DNA from: Catellatospora tritici
GTDB lineage: Bacteria; Actinomycetota; Actinomycetes; Mycobacteriales; Micromonosporaceae
DNA length: 33,324 nt
Assembly (NCBI RefSeq): GCF_019083965.1
Contig: NZ_JAHRCY010000045.1
Coordinates: 1-33,324, forward strand
Reading direction: 5' to 3'
Shown here: positions 21,745 through 30,278 of the stretch, one piece after another
Position numbering within the stretch: position 1 is the first letter of the stretch
How the letters are laid out: each line of letters starts with the position of its first letter
Notes under the pieces: generated by a model
Databases searched by the model: none
The model's input: only the letters and a program-made list of their open reading frames with translations
What the model was told of the DNA's origin: nothing
Translations under genes and position numbers: made by a program

Positions 21745-24700
21745 ATGGTTTCATTGCGAAACCGCGACGCCGTCACATCCAGGGCATCGGTCGCCCTCGC
21801 CCTCGCCGCATTGGCGGCCGGCGTGGTCGGGCCGGCAATTCCGGCCTATGCCGCTGGTGCTTCCACCGCTCCTCCGGCTGCCGCACCGTCGCATCAGCTG
21901 ACCCCCGGTGAAGCGCTGACGCAGGCTCGGCGTACCGGCAAGGCTGTCGAGGTGCCCGGCTCGACGACCGAGACACAGGTGGTGACCGCGCTGCCCGCCG
22001 GCCGGTTGCGGATCACGACGTCGCTGGTTCCGGTCCGCAAGTACACCTCCGGCCAATGGCTAGACCTCGACGCGACCCTGCGCCGCAACGCCGATGGCTC
22101 GATCTCACCAACTCGGTCCACATCCGAGCTACGGCTGTCGGGCGGCGGCTCTGGCCCACTGGCTACGATGGCCGCACGGGGCCACTCGCTTGGCCTGAGC
22201 CTCCCGATGGCGCTGCCCGTACCCACGCTGGCCGGCGACACCGCCACCTATGCCGGCGTGCTGCCCGGCGTGGATCTGGTCATACGCGCCGACCGCCAGG
22301 GCGGCTTCTCTCAGGTACTCGTGGTACGCGATGCGGTCGCCGCGGCCAATCCGGCGCTCGCGTCGCTGACCATGAGCACCACCGGCGATGCGAAGATCAC
22401 CGCGCACGCGGACGGTTCCCTCGACGCCGTCGACCACCGGGGGCGACCTGTTTTCACGGCAGGCGTACCCGTGATGTGGGACTCGACGGCGTCGGACCGG
22501 GCGACGGCGCCCGACCTGCGAACGGGCCGACCCCTGGACGTGGCAACCGGTATGGTCGCGGTGTCGGACGCGCGCGGGCCTGGTGTGGCGGCGCGACAAG
22601 CGCGAGTGGGTGTGTCGGTGTCGGCCGCCGGAGTACGCCTCGCGCCGGATGCGGCGATGCTGTCGGGCAAGGGCATCGCCTTCCCGCTATTCATCGACCC
22701 GACCTGGACGCCGGTGAGCCCGACCCGGTCAGCGTGGGCAACGGTGTCGCACTCGTACCCGGGCAGCTTCTACTGGAACAACACGCCCGACCCCGACGGC
22801 CATCTCCAGGTCGGCAACTCCAACGAGGCGCTGCTGCCCAACGGCATCTGGTCGCGGTCGTTCCTGAATTTCGCGATCCCGGTGTCCACATTGCAGGGCG
22901 CGACGATCAACACGGCGGTCCTCAACATGACCCAGGTGCACGCCTGGTCCTGTACGCCGTCCACGGTGAACCTGTACGCCCCGGCGGCGACGCTGACCTC
23001 CGGCAACGCCTCCTGGAACTCGTGGAACGGTGTCAGCCTCGGAAGCGTGGTGGATGCCAAGTCGGAGGCCCATGGCCGCAGCGGATGCCCGGCCGCCGGC
23101 GTGTCCTTCAACGTGCTGGGACCGATCACATCGGCGGTCTCGGCCGGCAAGACCACGCAGACGTTCACCCTGACCGGTGTGAACGAGTCATCGGACTTCA
23201 ACTCCTACAAGGAGTTCGACCTCAACACCGTGGCGATGACCGTCGAGTACAACCACCCACCGAACACTCCCGGCGCCGCCCAGCTGACCACCAGCCCACC
23301 GACCTCGTGCCTGAAGAGTCCGCCCGACGTGGTGGGCCTGGGCAACGTATCGCTCTATGGCCAGGTCAGCGACCCGCAGGCGAGCAACATCCTGGGCGTC
23401 GAGTTCCAGCTGTGGCGCAGTGACAACCCCGCGACGATCGTCGCCAGCTCCGACCCGAATCTGCTGACGGTCGCCTCCGGTGGTACCGCGGTGCGTGTCG
23501 TGGACGCAGCGACTCTGACAGCGGCGGCCAACGCTCCGGTGACGGAGTTCTCCTGGAAGGTACGCGCCAAGGACAGCATCGTCTACGGAGGCTGGTCGCC
23601 GGTCTGCAAGTTCCAGTTCGACCAGAGTGTGCTGGGCGCGCCCAACGTGCCCGAGATCGCCGAGAACACCACGACGATCGGCCAGCCCAAGACGATCACC
23701 GTCACGAAACCGAACGGCACCACTATTCCGAGTGGCTACCTGGTTCAGCTCAACGGCGGTGCACCGAGTTCGGCAACGGCGGACGCCTCCGGCAGCGCCT
23801 CCATCACCTTCACGCCGACGCGCCATACCAACGTGCTCAGCGTCGTGGGCGTCTCGCCTGGCGGCAACGTCGGCAACTCGGCGCAGCGCATCTTCGTCTC
23901 CAACCCGGGACCGGCCATGCCCGATGGCGACCTCACCGGCGACAGTGTGGCCGACCTCCTGGCGGTGGGCGCCAAGAACGGCCTCCCGTCCGGGCTGTGG
24001 CTGGCGAACGGCCGCAAAACCGGGCAGGTTACACCGACCGCCGCCAACATCGGCGTACGTGGCATCGGGCTGGGTAAGCACGACGACCAGACCGACTACG
24101 ACGACGCGATCGCGCTGACCGGGCACTTCTTCGGCTCCGGACAGCAGGACGTGCTCGTCTACCTGCCCACCGGATACCGCAGCGACGGGTCCAACGCCGG
24201 GGGCGGCTCGCTCATCGAAGGCCGCGGCGACGGCTCCATCCTCGACCCGATCAACCAGTCCACGATCAGCGCCGGGCTGTTCGAGTTCGGCGACGGCAGC
24301 CCGCGGCAGCTGGCCAACGCGGGGAACACTACCGGGCGCGGGCTGGCCTACCCCGACCTGATCGGGATCGTCGGCACCGGCGCGACGTCTTATCTGGACT
24401 ATTACCCCAATAACAACATGGTCGGCGGATGGGGCGCAGGCGAGGACCGCCTCGCGGTCGCGCCGCCATCGGGCGTCTGGTCCGACTGGACGATCGCCAC
24501 CGCCGAGGTGGCCGGCGCCACATCGCTGTACCTGTGGCGCAAGGACACCGGCGCGCTCTACCTCTGGAAAGGGCTGACCCATACGATGGGCTATACGGCC
24601 CTCGGCTACACCGAGTATGCCATCGCGACCAGCGGCTGGAACACCGCCACGGATCTGGCCCTGTCCGCCGGTGACATCGACGGCGACGGCGACCCCGATC

Positions 24701-26421
24701 TGTGGACCGTCCAGGCCAACGCCGCCCTGACGAGCTACCTGGTGACGATCAGCGGCACGACGGCCACCCTGGCCGCACAGGCGGCTCAGGGTCTGACGAC
24801 GGCCAAACACCTCTGGTCTTTGGCGGACGCCCCGCCGCAGATGGGTACGGTCACCATCGCCCACGACCAGGTCGGCACGGCCCATTTCACCGGCACCAGC
24901 GGCGCTGTCTGGAACACCGGTGATCTGTTCAGCCCGGACGTCAAGCTCGACGGGGCGTCTGGCGTGCTCACCGCTGCCGGAGGAGGGGTGGCCACGAACG
25001 CTGACTTCAGCCTCTCCGTCTGGGTCAAACCGACCGTTGGCAGCGGGACGGTGCTGTCGCAGGACGGGACGAACACCGCCGGCTTCCGGCTGTGGCCCGA
25101 GCTATCCGACAAGACCTGGCGCTTCGCCATGGCCACCTCGGACACCGCCGGCGCAGCGCAGGACACTGTGATCGGTCCGCTCAACAGCGTGCAGTACGGC
25201 GTATGGACCTATGTCACGGTCACCTACAAGGCGTCCACCGGCTACATGCGGCTCTACATCAACGGTTCGCACGCCGCGACCGCGAAGCACACCGCCTCGT
25301 GGAACGCGACCGGAGCCTTCACCGTGGGCCGCCACAAGACCGCAGCGAGCACCTACGCCGGGTACTTCTCCGGCCAGGTAGCCCAGGTCCAGACCTGGAA
25401 CCAGCAGCTCGACCCGTTCACGGACGCCAGCGGCGGCACCGTTGCCAACCGGAGCACCGCGGTCGTCTTCGACCCGAACAACAACAACATCGAGCTGTAC
25501 TACAACTCCGCGGGCACCCTCTACGAGCTATACAAGGTCCCCGCAGGCAACTGGTACATCTCCAACCTGGGCACCCCCGTCACGACTACGCCGACCGCGC
25601 TGTATGACCCGAACAACCACTACATGGAGGTCTACTACAACGCGGGCGGCGCGCTGAAGGAGAAGGCATGGGATCCGGGCGGCACCGGCTGGACCGGCGT
25701 CGCCAACCTGGCCGGAACCATGACGGGCAGCCCAACGGCGATCAACGACCCGTCCACTACGGCTCAGGAGATCTACTTCGCCGACGGCGGCGTGCTGAAG
25801 GAGCAGTACTGGACCCCGGCCACCGGGTTTTCGGGTGTCACCCAGGTCGGGACGCTGCTCACCGGCGTACCGTCCGTCATCTACAACGCTGCCAAGACGC
25901 GGATCGAGGTCTACTACAACTCCGATGGCGTACTGGCCTCGTCCTCGTGGACTGCCGCGAGCGGCTGGACCACCCGGTACATCGGCGGCGTCATCGAAGG
26001 TAGCCCCACGGCCGTGTACAACGCCGCCACCGGCAACGTCACGGTCCTGTTCAACTCGGCCGGCAAGCTGTCCGAGCAGTTCCTGACCGGGTCGACCGGC
26101 ATCTGGTCCGGGCCGCGCACCATCGGCGGCGTCCTGCAAGGCAGCCCTTCGGCGGCGTACAACCCCAGCAGCGGCGCGATCGACGTGTACTTCAAGTCCG
26201 GCAGCTATGTGGGCGAGCAGCTATGGTCGGGCGGTACGTGGTCGGCGCCGAGGGTGTCCGGCAGTACGATCACCAATAGCCCGACCGCGAGCTACAACCC
26301 GAACATCACCTCCGTCGAGGCGTATTTCAGCTCCGGCGGGTTGATGGGCGAGAAGCACTGGAACGCCGCGAGCGGTGTCTGGGCAACGGGGCTGGTCCTC
26401 GGCGGCACCGTGGTCAGTTGA
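21745..26421 (+). CDS. Giant secreted DNRLRE/FG-GAP/LamG protein with lectin-like propeller, 1558 aa
   Basis: This is an exoprotein, probably carbohydrate- or wall-binding. A GTG at 21697 would add 16 residues, but ATG 21745 fits the ribosome site and a signal peptide (SRASVALALAALAAGVVGPA, cleavage near AYAAG). The region 40-310 is typical of actinomycete LamG/DNRLRE exoproteins (YTSGQWLDLDATLRRNADG). About 320-505 is DNRLRE-like, with RSFLNFAIPVSTLQGATINT. About 515-725 holds fibronectin/Ig-like modules. About 728-1000 has FG-GAP-type calcium loops (DLTGDSVADLLAVG; DIDGDGDPDLWTV). About 1065-1225 is a LamG/concanavalin-like jelly roll (NADFSLSVWVKPTVGSG, LYINGSHAA). Residues 1238-1558 are seven repeats of about 46 residues. 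There is no catalytic motif or membrane anchor. It is probably monocistronic, with a leader switch upstream and a perfect terminator downstream. Confidence 0.88.
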   Translation: MVSLRNRDAVTSRASVALALAALAAGVVGPAIPAYAAGASTAPPAAAPSHQLTPGEALTQARRTGKAVEVPGSTTETQVVTALPAGRLRITTSLVPVRKYTSGQWLDLDATLRRNADGSISPTRSTSELRLSGGGSGPLATMAARGHSLGLSLPMALPVPTLAGDTATYAGVLPGVDLVIRADRQGGFSQVLVVRDAVAAANPALASLTMSTTGDAKITAHADGSLDAVDHRGRPVFTAGVPVMWDSTASDRATAPDLRTGRPLDVATGMVAVSDARGPGVAARQARVGVSVSAAGVRLAPDAAMLSGKGIAFPLFIDPTWTPVSPTRSAWATVSHSYPGSFYWNNTPDPDGHLQVGNSNEALLPNGIWSRSFLNFAIPVSTLQGATINTAVLNMTQVHAWSCTPSTVNLYAPAATLTSGNASWNSWNGVSLGSVVDAKSEAHGRSGCPAAGVSFNVLGPITSAVSAGKTTQTFTLTGVNESSDFNSYKEFDLNTVAMTVEYNHPPNTPGAAQLTTSPPTSCLKSPPDVVGLGNVSLYGQVSDPQASNILGVEFQLWRSDNPATIVASSDPNLLTVASGGTAVRVVDAATLTAAANAPVTEFSWKVRAKDSIVYGGWSPVCKFQFDQSVLGAPNVPEIAENTTTIGQPKTITVTKPNGTTIPSGYLVQLNGGAPSSATADASGSASITFTPTRHTNVLSVVGVSPGGNVGNSAQRIFVSNPGPAMPDGDLTGDSVADLLAVGAKNGLPSGLWLANGRKTGQVTPTAANIGVRGIGLGKHDDQTDYDDAIALTGHFFGSGQQDVLVYLPTGYRSDGSNAGGGSLIEGRGDGSILDPINQSTISAGLFEFGDGSPRQLANAGNTTGRGLAYPDLIGIVGTGATSYLDYYPNNNMVGGWGAGEDRLAVAPPSGVWSDWTIATAEVAGATSLYLWRKDTGALYLWKGLTHTMGYTALGYTEYAIATSGWNTATDLALSAGDIDGDGDPDLWTVQANAALTSYLVTISGTTATLAAQAAQGLTTAKHLWSLADAPPQMGTVTIAHDQVGTAHFTGTSGAVWNTGDLFSPDVKLDGASGVLTAAGGGVATNADFSLSVWVKPTVGSGTVLSQDGTNTAGFRLWPELSDKTWRFAMATSDTAGAAQDTVIGPLNSVQYGVWTYVTVTYKASTGYMRLYINGSHAATAKHTASWNATGAFTVGRHKTAASTYAGYFSGQVAQVQTWNQQLDPFTDASGGTVANRSTAVVFDPNNNNIELYYNSAGTLYELYKVPAGNWYISNLGTPVTTTPTALYDPNNHYMEVYYNAGGALKEKAWDPGGTGWTGVANLAGTMTGSPTAINDPSTTAQEIYFADGGVLKEQYWTPATGFSGVTQVGTLLTGVPSVIYNAAKTRIEVYYNSDGVLASSSWTAASGWTTRYIGGVIEGSPTAVYNAATGNVTVLFNSAGKLSEQFLTGSTGIWSGPRTIGGVLQGSPSAAYNPSSGAIDVYFKSGSYVGEQLWSGGTWSAPRVSGSTITNSPTASYNPNITSVEAYFSSGGLMGEKHWNAASGVWATGLVLGGTVVS
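25456..26418 (+). repeat. Seven tandem lectin-like propeller repeats (protein level)
   Basis: Each unit of about 45-47 residues follows the pattern 'PTA.YDPNN..IEVYYNSGG.L.E..W....GW......GG...GS'. Repeat starts are TAVVFDP, PTALYDP, PTAINDP, PSVIYNA, PTAVYNA, PSAAYNP and PTASYNP. Seven copies fit one closed seven-bladed propeller like bacterial and fungal fucose-binding lectins. The units are diverged at the DNA level, so this is an old array. Confidence 0.8.
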
Positions 26422-26435
26422 CACGGCAACGGTAA

Positions 26436-26467
26436 GGCGGGCCGCCGTCGCCGGACGGCGGCCCGCC
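26436..26467 (+). terminator. Terminator of the lectin-like gene
   Basis: Perfect 14-bp stem: GGCGGGCCGCCGTC (26436-26449) against its complement (26454-26467), with a 4-base loop, 14 bases after the stop codon. Confidence 0.85.
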
Positions 26468-26469
26468 AC

Positions 26470-26583
26470 AACCTCGGCGCAGGACTTGCGCGGCCGACAG
26501 CAGTAGTTTCTCCGCAAGGTGTAGCACCTCGGTGGACTTCCCGGCGCCAGGTTCGCCCAGGATCAGCAGGCGCCGGTTCACAG
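26470..26583 (-). pseudogene. NACHT-type NTPase remnant (Walker A only)
   Basis: The minus strand encodes NRRLLILGEPGAGKSTEVLH followed by LAEKLL, a textbook P-loop GxPGAGKS/T as found in bacterial NACHT/STAND NTPases. The similarity is confined to about 35 residues. There is no Walker B and no effector or sensor domain. The frame is open on both sides but carries no further similarity. It is a relic, whose beginning touches the SDR relic on the other strand. Confidence 0.55.
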
Positions 26584-26808
26584 GGCAAGCCGACGAGGAC
26601 CTCGCCGCGTTCTTCCTAGACCAGCAACGGGCCTGGCCGATGGCGCGGCTGGTCAGACTCGCCACCCTTCCCGCCGCCGACCTGACCAACGGCGCCCACT
26701 ACGAGTCGGACAAGGCGAAGCAGGCCACCCGACCCGCCGCACACACCGACGACCCGGCCGCTGCCGCCACGCTGTGGGAGGCCAGCGCCAAAGCGGTCGG
26801 TCTGGTAA
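26582..26808 (+). pseudogene. Short-chain dehydrogenase (SDR) C-terminal remnant
   Basis: The plus strand reads DLAAFFLDQQRAWPMARLVR, LATLPAADLTNGAHYESDKA and AATLWEASAKAVGL. This matches the C-terminal region of actinomycete SDR oxidoreductases of the retinol-dehydrogenase/ketoreductase type, where the 'TNG.YYE..KA' and 'LW..S...VGL' motifs close the protein. The Rossmann motif and catalytic Tyr-x-x-x-Lys are absent, so this is a 3' fragment. The frame continues beyond the natural end without meaning. Confidence 0.6.
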
Positions 26809-26896
26809 GAACCGTGGCGCGAACAAGTGTCCGCACACGCCGGGCGTCGTCGATGCCCTTGTGCGCCGAGGCGCGGGCGGCCGTTCGGCAGTACGC

Positions 26897-27964
26897 CTAC
26901 CGAGGGTTGGCCGCGAACACCTCGTGCAGAATGTCGACGTAGACGCCGTGCCCGCTCGGGCTGGGCCAGTCGGTGGTCGACTCGACCGAGGTCCCCTCAC
27001 CCCATTCGTTGTAGGTCGTGACGAGCTGGAACGGTGCCTTGGACCTGGCCACGGACAGGACATCCTGCCGGAACCGGACGGCGTCGCGGCGCAGCAGTGG
27101 CGTGCTCGCGTCATAGCGGAAGAAGCCCGGCGACACGCTGGCCGAGTATCCCTGCTGCAGGTCGAGCCGCCCGCCCGGGGCGTACTGGTGCCAGCCCTGC
27201 GGCTGGCGGGCGCAGTCGCGGTAACCCCCGAAGACCTTCAGGACGACGTACCACCCGGCGGCGCCGTCGGCCCAGCGGGCGGCCATGCCGCACGCGTCGT
27301 CGCCGTCGGCGTAGACGAAGACGACAGGTTTGCCGCCGACATGCAGGAAAGCGGACTTGTCGGCGTACTTGCGCAGGTAGGAAAGATCAGATCGGATCTG
27401 CGCCGAGGTCGGGTTGCCGGTGCTCTCCAGCTCGTAGTAGATCGACCAGGAGAAGCGCAGCTTCGCCGCCTCGGCCATCAGCAGGTTGAACCGCCTGTCC
27501 TCCCGCAGTCCGCGACCCCACCACGAGGCGATGCCCGCCTGCAACCCGGCGTACTGCATGTCCCGGATCTGCCGGTCGACCACGGCCGGGTCGTCGCCGT
27601 CGTAGCGACCCGCCGTCGGTGTGTACTTGGAGGCCGGGGCGGAGAAGTTCTCGGGATACCACGGGTAGTAGAACGCCGCCCGCACCGGCAGGCGCATGCC
27701 GGCGACCGCGGTCGGCTTCGCCGACCGGCTCGGTGAAGGTGTGGCGGAGGGTCCAGGTCGCGCAGAGGCCGCGACGGTGGGTGTGGGGGCTGCCTCCGCA
27801 GATCCCGATGCCGGACCGGCCGACGGCGGCGGCTCGTCACGGTGCGTCCCCGACACGTACCCGACAGCGGCCGCGAGCAGTAGCACACTGGACAGTGCCA
27901 CCCAGAGCCACCTACCGGCTCGACCAGCACGGCGCCGGTGCGACCCATGACGACCTTCGATCAC
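26897..27964 (-). CDS. GH99-like glycoside hydrolase, signal-anchored, 355 aa
   Basis: This is a predicted extracellular glycosidase related to the GH99 (endo-mannosidase/endo-mannanase) superfamily, often annotated as glycoside hydrolase family 99-like. It starts at GTG 27964. Residues 18-40 (WLWVALSSVLLLAAAVGYVS) are a signal or membrane anchor, and residues 45-88 a Pro/Ser/Thr linker. The catalytic barrel begins at PVRAAFYYPWYPENF (about 93) and includes IASWWGRGLREDRRF, VFVYADGDDACGM and, near residues 317-325, TYNEWGEGTSVE, which carries the two conserved glutamates expected at the active site. It is transcribed in the same direction as the phosphoesterase operon, but a strong terminator lies between them, so it is probably separate. 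The substrate is inferred only from the family. Confidence 0.82.
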   Translation of the reverse strand: MIEGRHGSHRRRAGRAGRWLWVALSSVLLLAAAVGYVSGTHRDEPPPSAGPASGSAEAAPTPTVAASARPGPSATPSPSRSAKPTAVAGMRLPVRAAFYYPWYPENFSAPASKYTPTAGRYDGDDPAVVDRQIRDMQYAGLQAGIASWWGRGLREDRRFNLLMAEAAKLRFSWSIYYELESTGNPTSAQIRSDLSYLRKYADKSAFLHVGGKPVVFVYADGDDACGMAARWADGAAGWYVVLKVFGGYRDCARQPQGWHQYAPGGRLDLQQGYSASVSPGFFRYDASTPLLRRDAVRFRQDVLSVARSKAPFQLVTTYNEWGEGTSVESTTDWPSPSGHGVYVDILHEVFAANPR

Positions 27965-28053
27965 GCTCGGGAATGCTAAGCGGCCACGGGCGGCCAGGGA
28001 AGGGGCGGCGAGGGTGCCTACGGTCCGTCAGGCTGGTCCGGACATGACACGGT

Positions 28054-28088
28054 CGACGGCGCCACCCGGCTCACGGGTGGCGCCGTCG
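28054..28088 (-). terminator. Terminator of the phosphoesterase-MFS-propeller operon
   Basis: Perfect 14-bp stem: CGACGGCGCCACCC (28054-28067) against its complement (28075-28088), with a 7-base loop, 52 bases after the minus-strand stop at 28141. Confidence 0.85.
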
Positions 28089-28140
28089 GCGCGCGGCGTC
28101 CGGCTCGCCGATGGGATCGGGGTACGCCGGTCGGCGCGCA

Positions 28141-29085
28141 TCAGCGCGGTGCCAGCGGTGCGGTGGGGGAGGACCCGTCCCGGACGAGCACTCGGGATGC
28201 GCCGGTGCCGTCGGCGGCAAGGGCGTATACGTTCCCGTCGCGGGCGTAGGCGACCGTCCGGTCGTCGAGCCAGATCGCCTGGTCGTCGACCCCCTCCGGT
28301 TCGGCGAGATCGACCGAGCGCAGGGTGCGCAGGTCCAGCACGGCCAGCCGCCACGGAACCCGTCCCGCGGCCCGCTTCTTGTAGACGACCCGAGTCCCGT
28401 CCGGTGACAGCGACGGGCACTCCACCCCGGCGAGCACCGTCCGGGCCTCCCAGCGCGCATGGTCGCCGCGCACGAGATAGGTCGTGCCCCGCGTCGAGAC
28501 CGTGGCGTAGAAGGTCGTGTCGTCGGCGGCGAACGTGACCCCCCAGTAGTTGACGTCCGCCGCGTAGTGGCGCGCACCGTTCAGGTAGAGGTGGATGTTC
28601 TCGATGTTCGTCACGACGTACCCGGTGCGGGTGTCCAGGACGCCGGTCCACGTCGAGAATCCGCCCTGGCTGTAGGAGTCGCCGGTGACGAAGACGGTCC
28701 AGGCCACCATCCGGCCGCTGCGCGAGACGCTGGCGCGGCTGGGGATCCCGGCCAGTTGCAGCCGCCGGGTCTCGTGCAGGTCACGGTCGAGGATCACCGC
28801 GGTGGTCGTCGGCAGGCCGCTGGTGACGTCGGCGGTCAGGCAGACCGCCGTCGGCCCGGCGGCCGCGAACCGGTCGCAGCGCAGCCCCAGCGGCTGTCGT
28901 GACCCACCCGGATCGGCTGCCGAGACCGAGGCGACCTGACCACCGCCGTCGCGGAAGTAGAGCTGCCCGCCACGCAGGGATGTCGGCGGCGCGGCCGGTG
29001 CCGACGTGGCGGTGTGCGTCATGTAGACCGTGGCCGCCGTGCCCAGCACCAGCGCGGCCGCCAACGCGACCCACGCCCGCCTCAT
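28141..29085 (-). CDS. Membrane-anchored TolB/WD40-like beta-propeller protein, 314 aa
   Basis: This is a predicted extracytoplasmic propeller protein of unknown partner. The frame is open upstream to 29601, but that part only shadows the transporter. The real start is ATG 29085, which overlaps the transporter stop by four bases (ATGA). Residues 1-30 (RRAWVALAAALVLGTAATVY) are a signal anchor. The rest shows repeats of the PD40/TolB kind: GGQLYFRDGGGQVASVSA, VSRSGRMVAWTVFVTGD, CPSLSPDGTRVVYKKRAAGR, IWLDDRTVAYARDGNVYALA. No catalytic motif is visible. It is the third gene of an operon with a secreted phosphoesterase and an MFS transporter. Its role may be to sense or scaffold at the outer face. 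Confidence 0.8.
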   Translation of the reverse strand: MRRAWVALAAALVLGTAATVYMTHTATSAPAAPPTSLRGGQLYFRDGGGQVASVSAADPGGSRQPLGLRCDRFAAAGPTAVCLTADVTSGLPTTTAVILDRDLHETRRLQLAGIPSRASVSRSGRMVAWTVFVTGDSYSQGGFSTWTGVLDTRTGYVVTNIENIHLYLNGARHYAADVNYWGVTFAADDTTFYATVSTRGTTYLVRGDHARWEARTVLAGVECPSLSPDGTRVVYKKRAAGRVPWRLAVLDLRTLRSVDLAEPEGVDDQAIWLDDRTVAYARDGNVYALAADGTGASRVLVRDGSSPTAPLAPR

Positions 29086-30278
29086 CGCAGCCCCCGCGCG
29101 GCGGCCAGGACCGCCGCGAGCAGGCCCGCGGCCATCACCAGCAACGCGGTCCGGGCACCCCAGGCGGCCCAGAGCGCGCCGGCGGCCAGTGAGGAGACGA
29201 ACCGGGCGGCCGCCTGCGCCGTCTGGACCATCGCGAGTCCGGTGGTATGCGAGGAGTCCGGCAGCAGCGGCCCCGCCAACGCCATCAGCACCCCGTCCGT
29301 ACACGCGTAGAAGAGCCCGTGCAGCAGGAGCACACCCACGACCAGGGGCGCCGCGGGCGGCATACCGGCGAGCAGAAGCATGGCCGCGACCAGGGCGAAA
29401 TGACCGCCCAGCAGGACCCGCACCCGCCCGACGCCGTCGGCCAGGTGGCCCAGCGGCACCGCGAGCAGCAGGTAGACCGCGGCCGTGCCCAGCGGCAGGA
29501 GCGGGAAGTACCGCAGCGGCACCGCACCGGAGCGCTGCAGCAGCAGGTAGACGAAGAAGTCGCTGATCGTGAACACGCCGAGCCCGGCGGCGACCGCGCA
29601 CATCCGCCGCAGCCGACGGTCACGCAGGACCGTCCGCAGCGGCGGCACCGCCGGGGCGGGACCCGGCCGGTCCCTGACGTAGAGCACGAGCAGCACCACG
29701 CCGAACGCCGCGACGCAGAAGCTGACCACGAACACCGCCCGGTACGTTCCGCCGGTGGCGGCGAGCACGGCGAACGCGGCCAACGGGCCCAGGAACGCAC
29801 CGACGGTGTCCATGGCCCGGTGCACGCCGAACGCCAGCCCTTCACGACCGGCCGGAGCCGACAACGAGATGAGCGCGTCGCGCGGCGCGGTACGCAGACC
29901 CTTGCCGGTGCGGTCGGCCACGATGGCCGCGGCCAGCGGCCCGAGCGCCGCCCCGGCGGCCAGCACACCGAGCTTCGCCAGGGCCGACAGCGCATACCCG
30001 GCAGCGGCCACGGGCTTGTGCCGCCACCGGTCGGCCACCCGGCCCCCGACCGGGCGCAGCAGCGCGGTGACCCCGAAGGACAGCCCGTCGACGAAGCCCA
30101 GCTGCAACGGCGTCAGGCCGAGCGTGAGCGCGAGGTAGAGCGGCAGCACCGCCGTGACCATCTCGGACGAGACGTCGGTGACAAGGCTGACCGCGCCCAG
30201 CGCGATGACGTTGGCCGGGACGGCGGCAAGCACCCGCCGTCCCGGAGCCGGGGTGTCCCGGCGTAGCGTGATGTACAT
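29082..30278 (-). CDS. MFS transporter, 398 aa
   Basis: This is an integral membrane transporter of the major facilitator superfamily. The start is ATG 30278, sharing its first base with the stop of the phosphoesterase gene (TGATG); the longer open frame upstream is a shadow. About 11-12 hydrophobic helices are visible. The motif-A-like loop between helices 2 and 3 reads LRPVGGRVADRWRHKPV, and a second DRTGKGLRTAPRDALI follows helix 4, a pattern common in the arabinose-efflux-like/drug-efflux MFS groups. The central loop (DRPGPAPAVPPLRTVLRDRR) separates the two halves. The substrate is unknown. Coupling to a secreted phosphoesterase suggests export of, or uptake after, a phosphorylated compound. 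Confidence 0.88.
   Translation of the reverse strand: MYITLRRDTPAPGRRVLAAVPANVIALGAVSLVTDVSSEMVTAVLPLYLALTLGLTPLQLGFVDGLSFGVTALLRPVGGRVADRWRHKPVAAAGYALSALAKLGVLAAGAALGPLAAAIVADRTGKGLRTAPRDALISLSAPAGREGLAFGVHRAMDTVGAFLGPLAAFAVLAATGGTYRAVFVVSFCVAAFGVVLLVLYVRDRPGPAPAVPPLRTVLRDRRLRRMCAVAAGLGVFTISDFFVYLLLQRSGAVPLRYFPLLPLGTAAVYLLLAVPLGHLADGVGRVRVLLGGHFALVAAMLLLAGMPPAAPLVVGVLLLHGLFYACTDGVLMALAGPLLPDSSHTTGLAMVQTAQAAARFVSSLAAGALWAAWGARTALLVMAAGLLAAVLAAARGLR

Noticed and set aside
28141..29601. Full 486-codon frame as one protein
   Set aside because: The first 172 codons overlap the transporter gene in another frame and are a shadow; ATG 29085 with a 4-base overlap and a signal anchor is the natural start.
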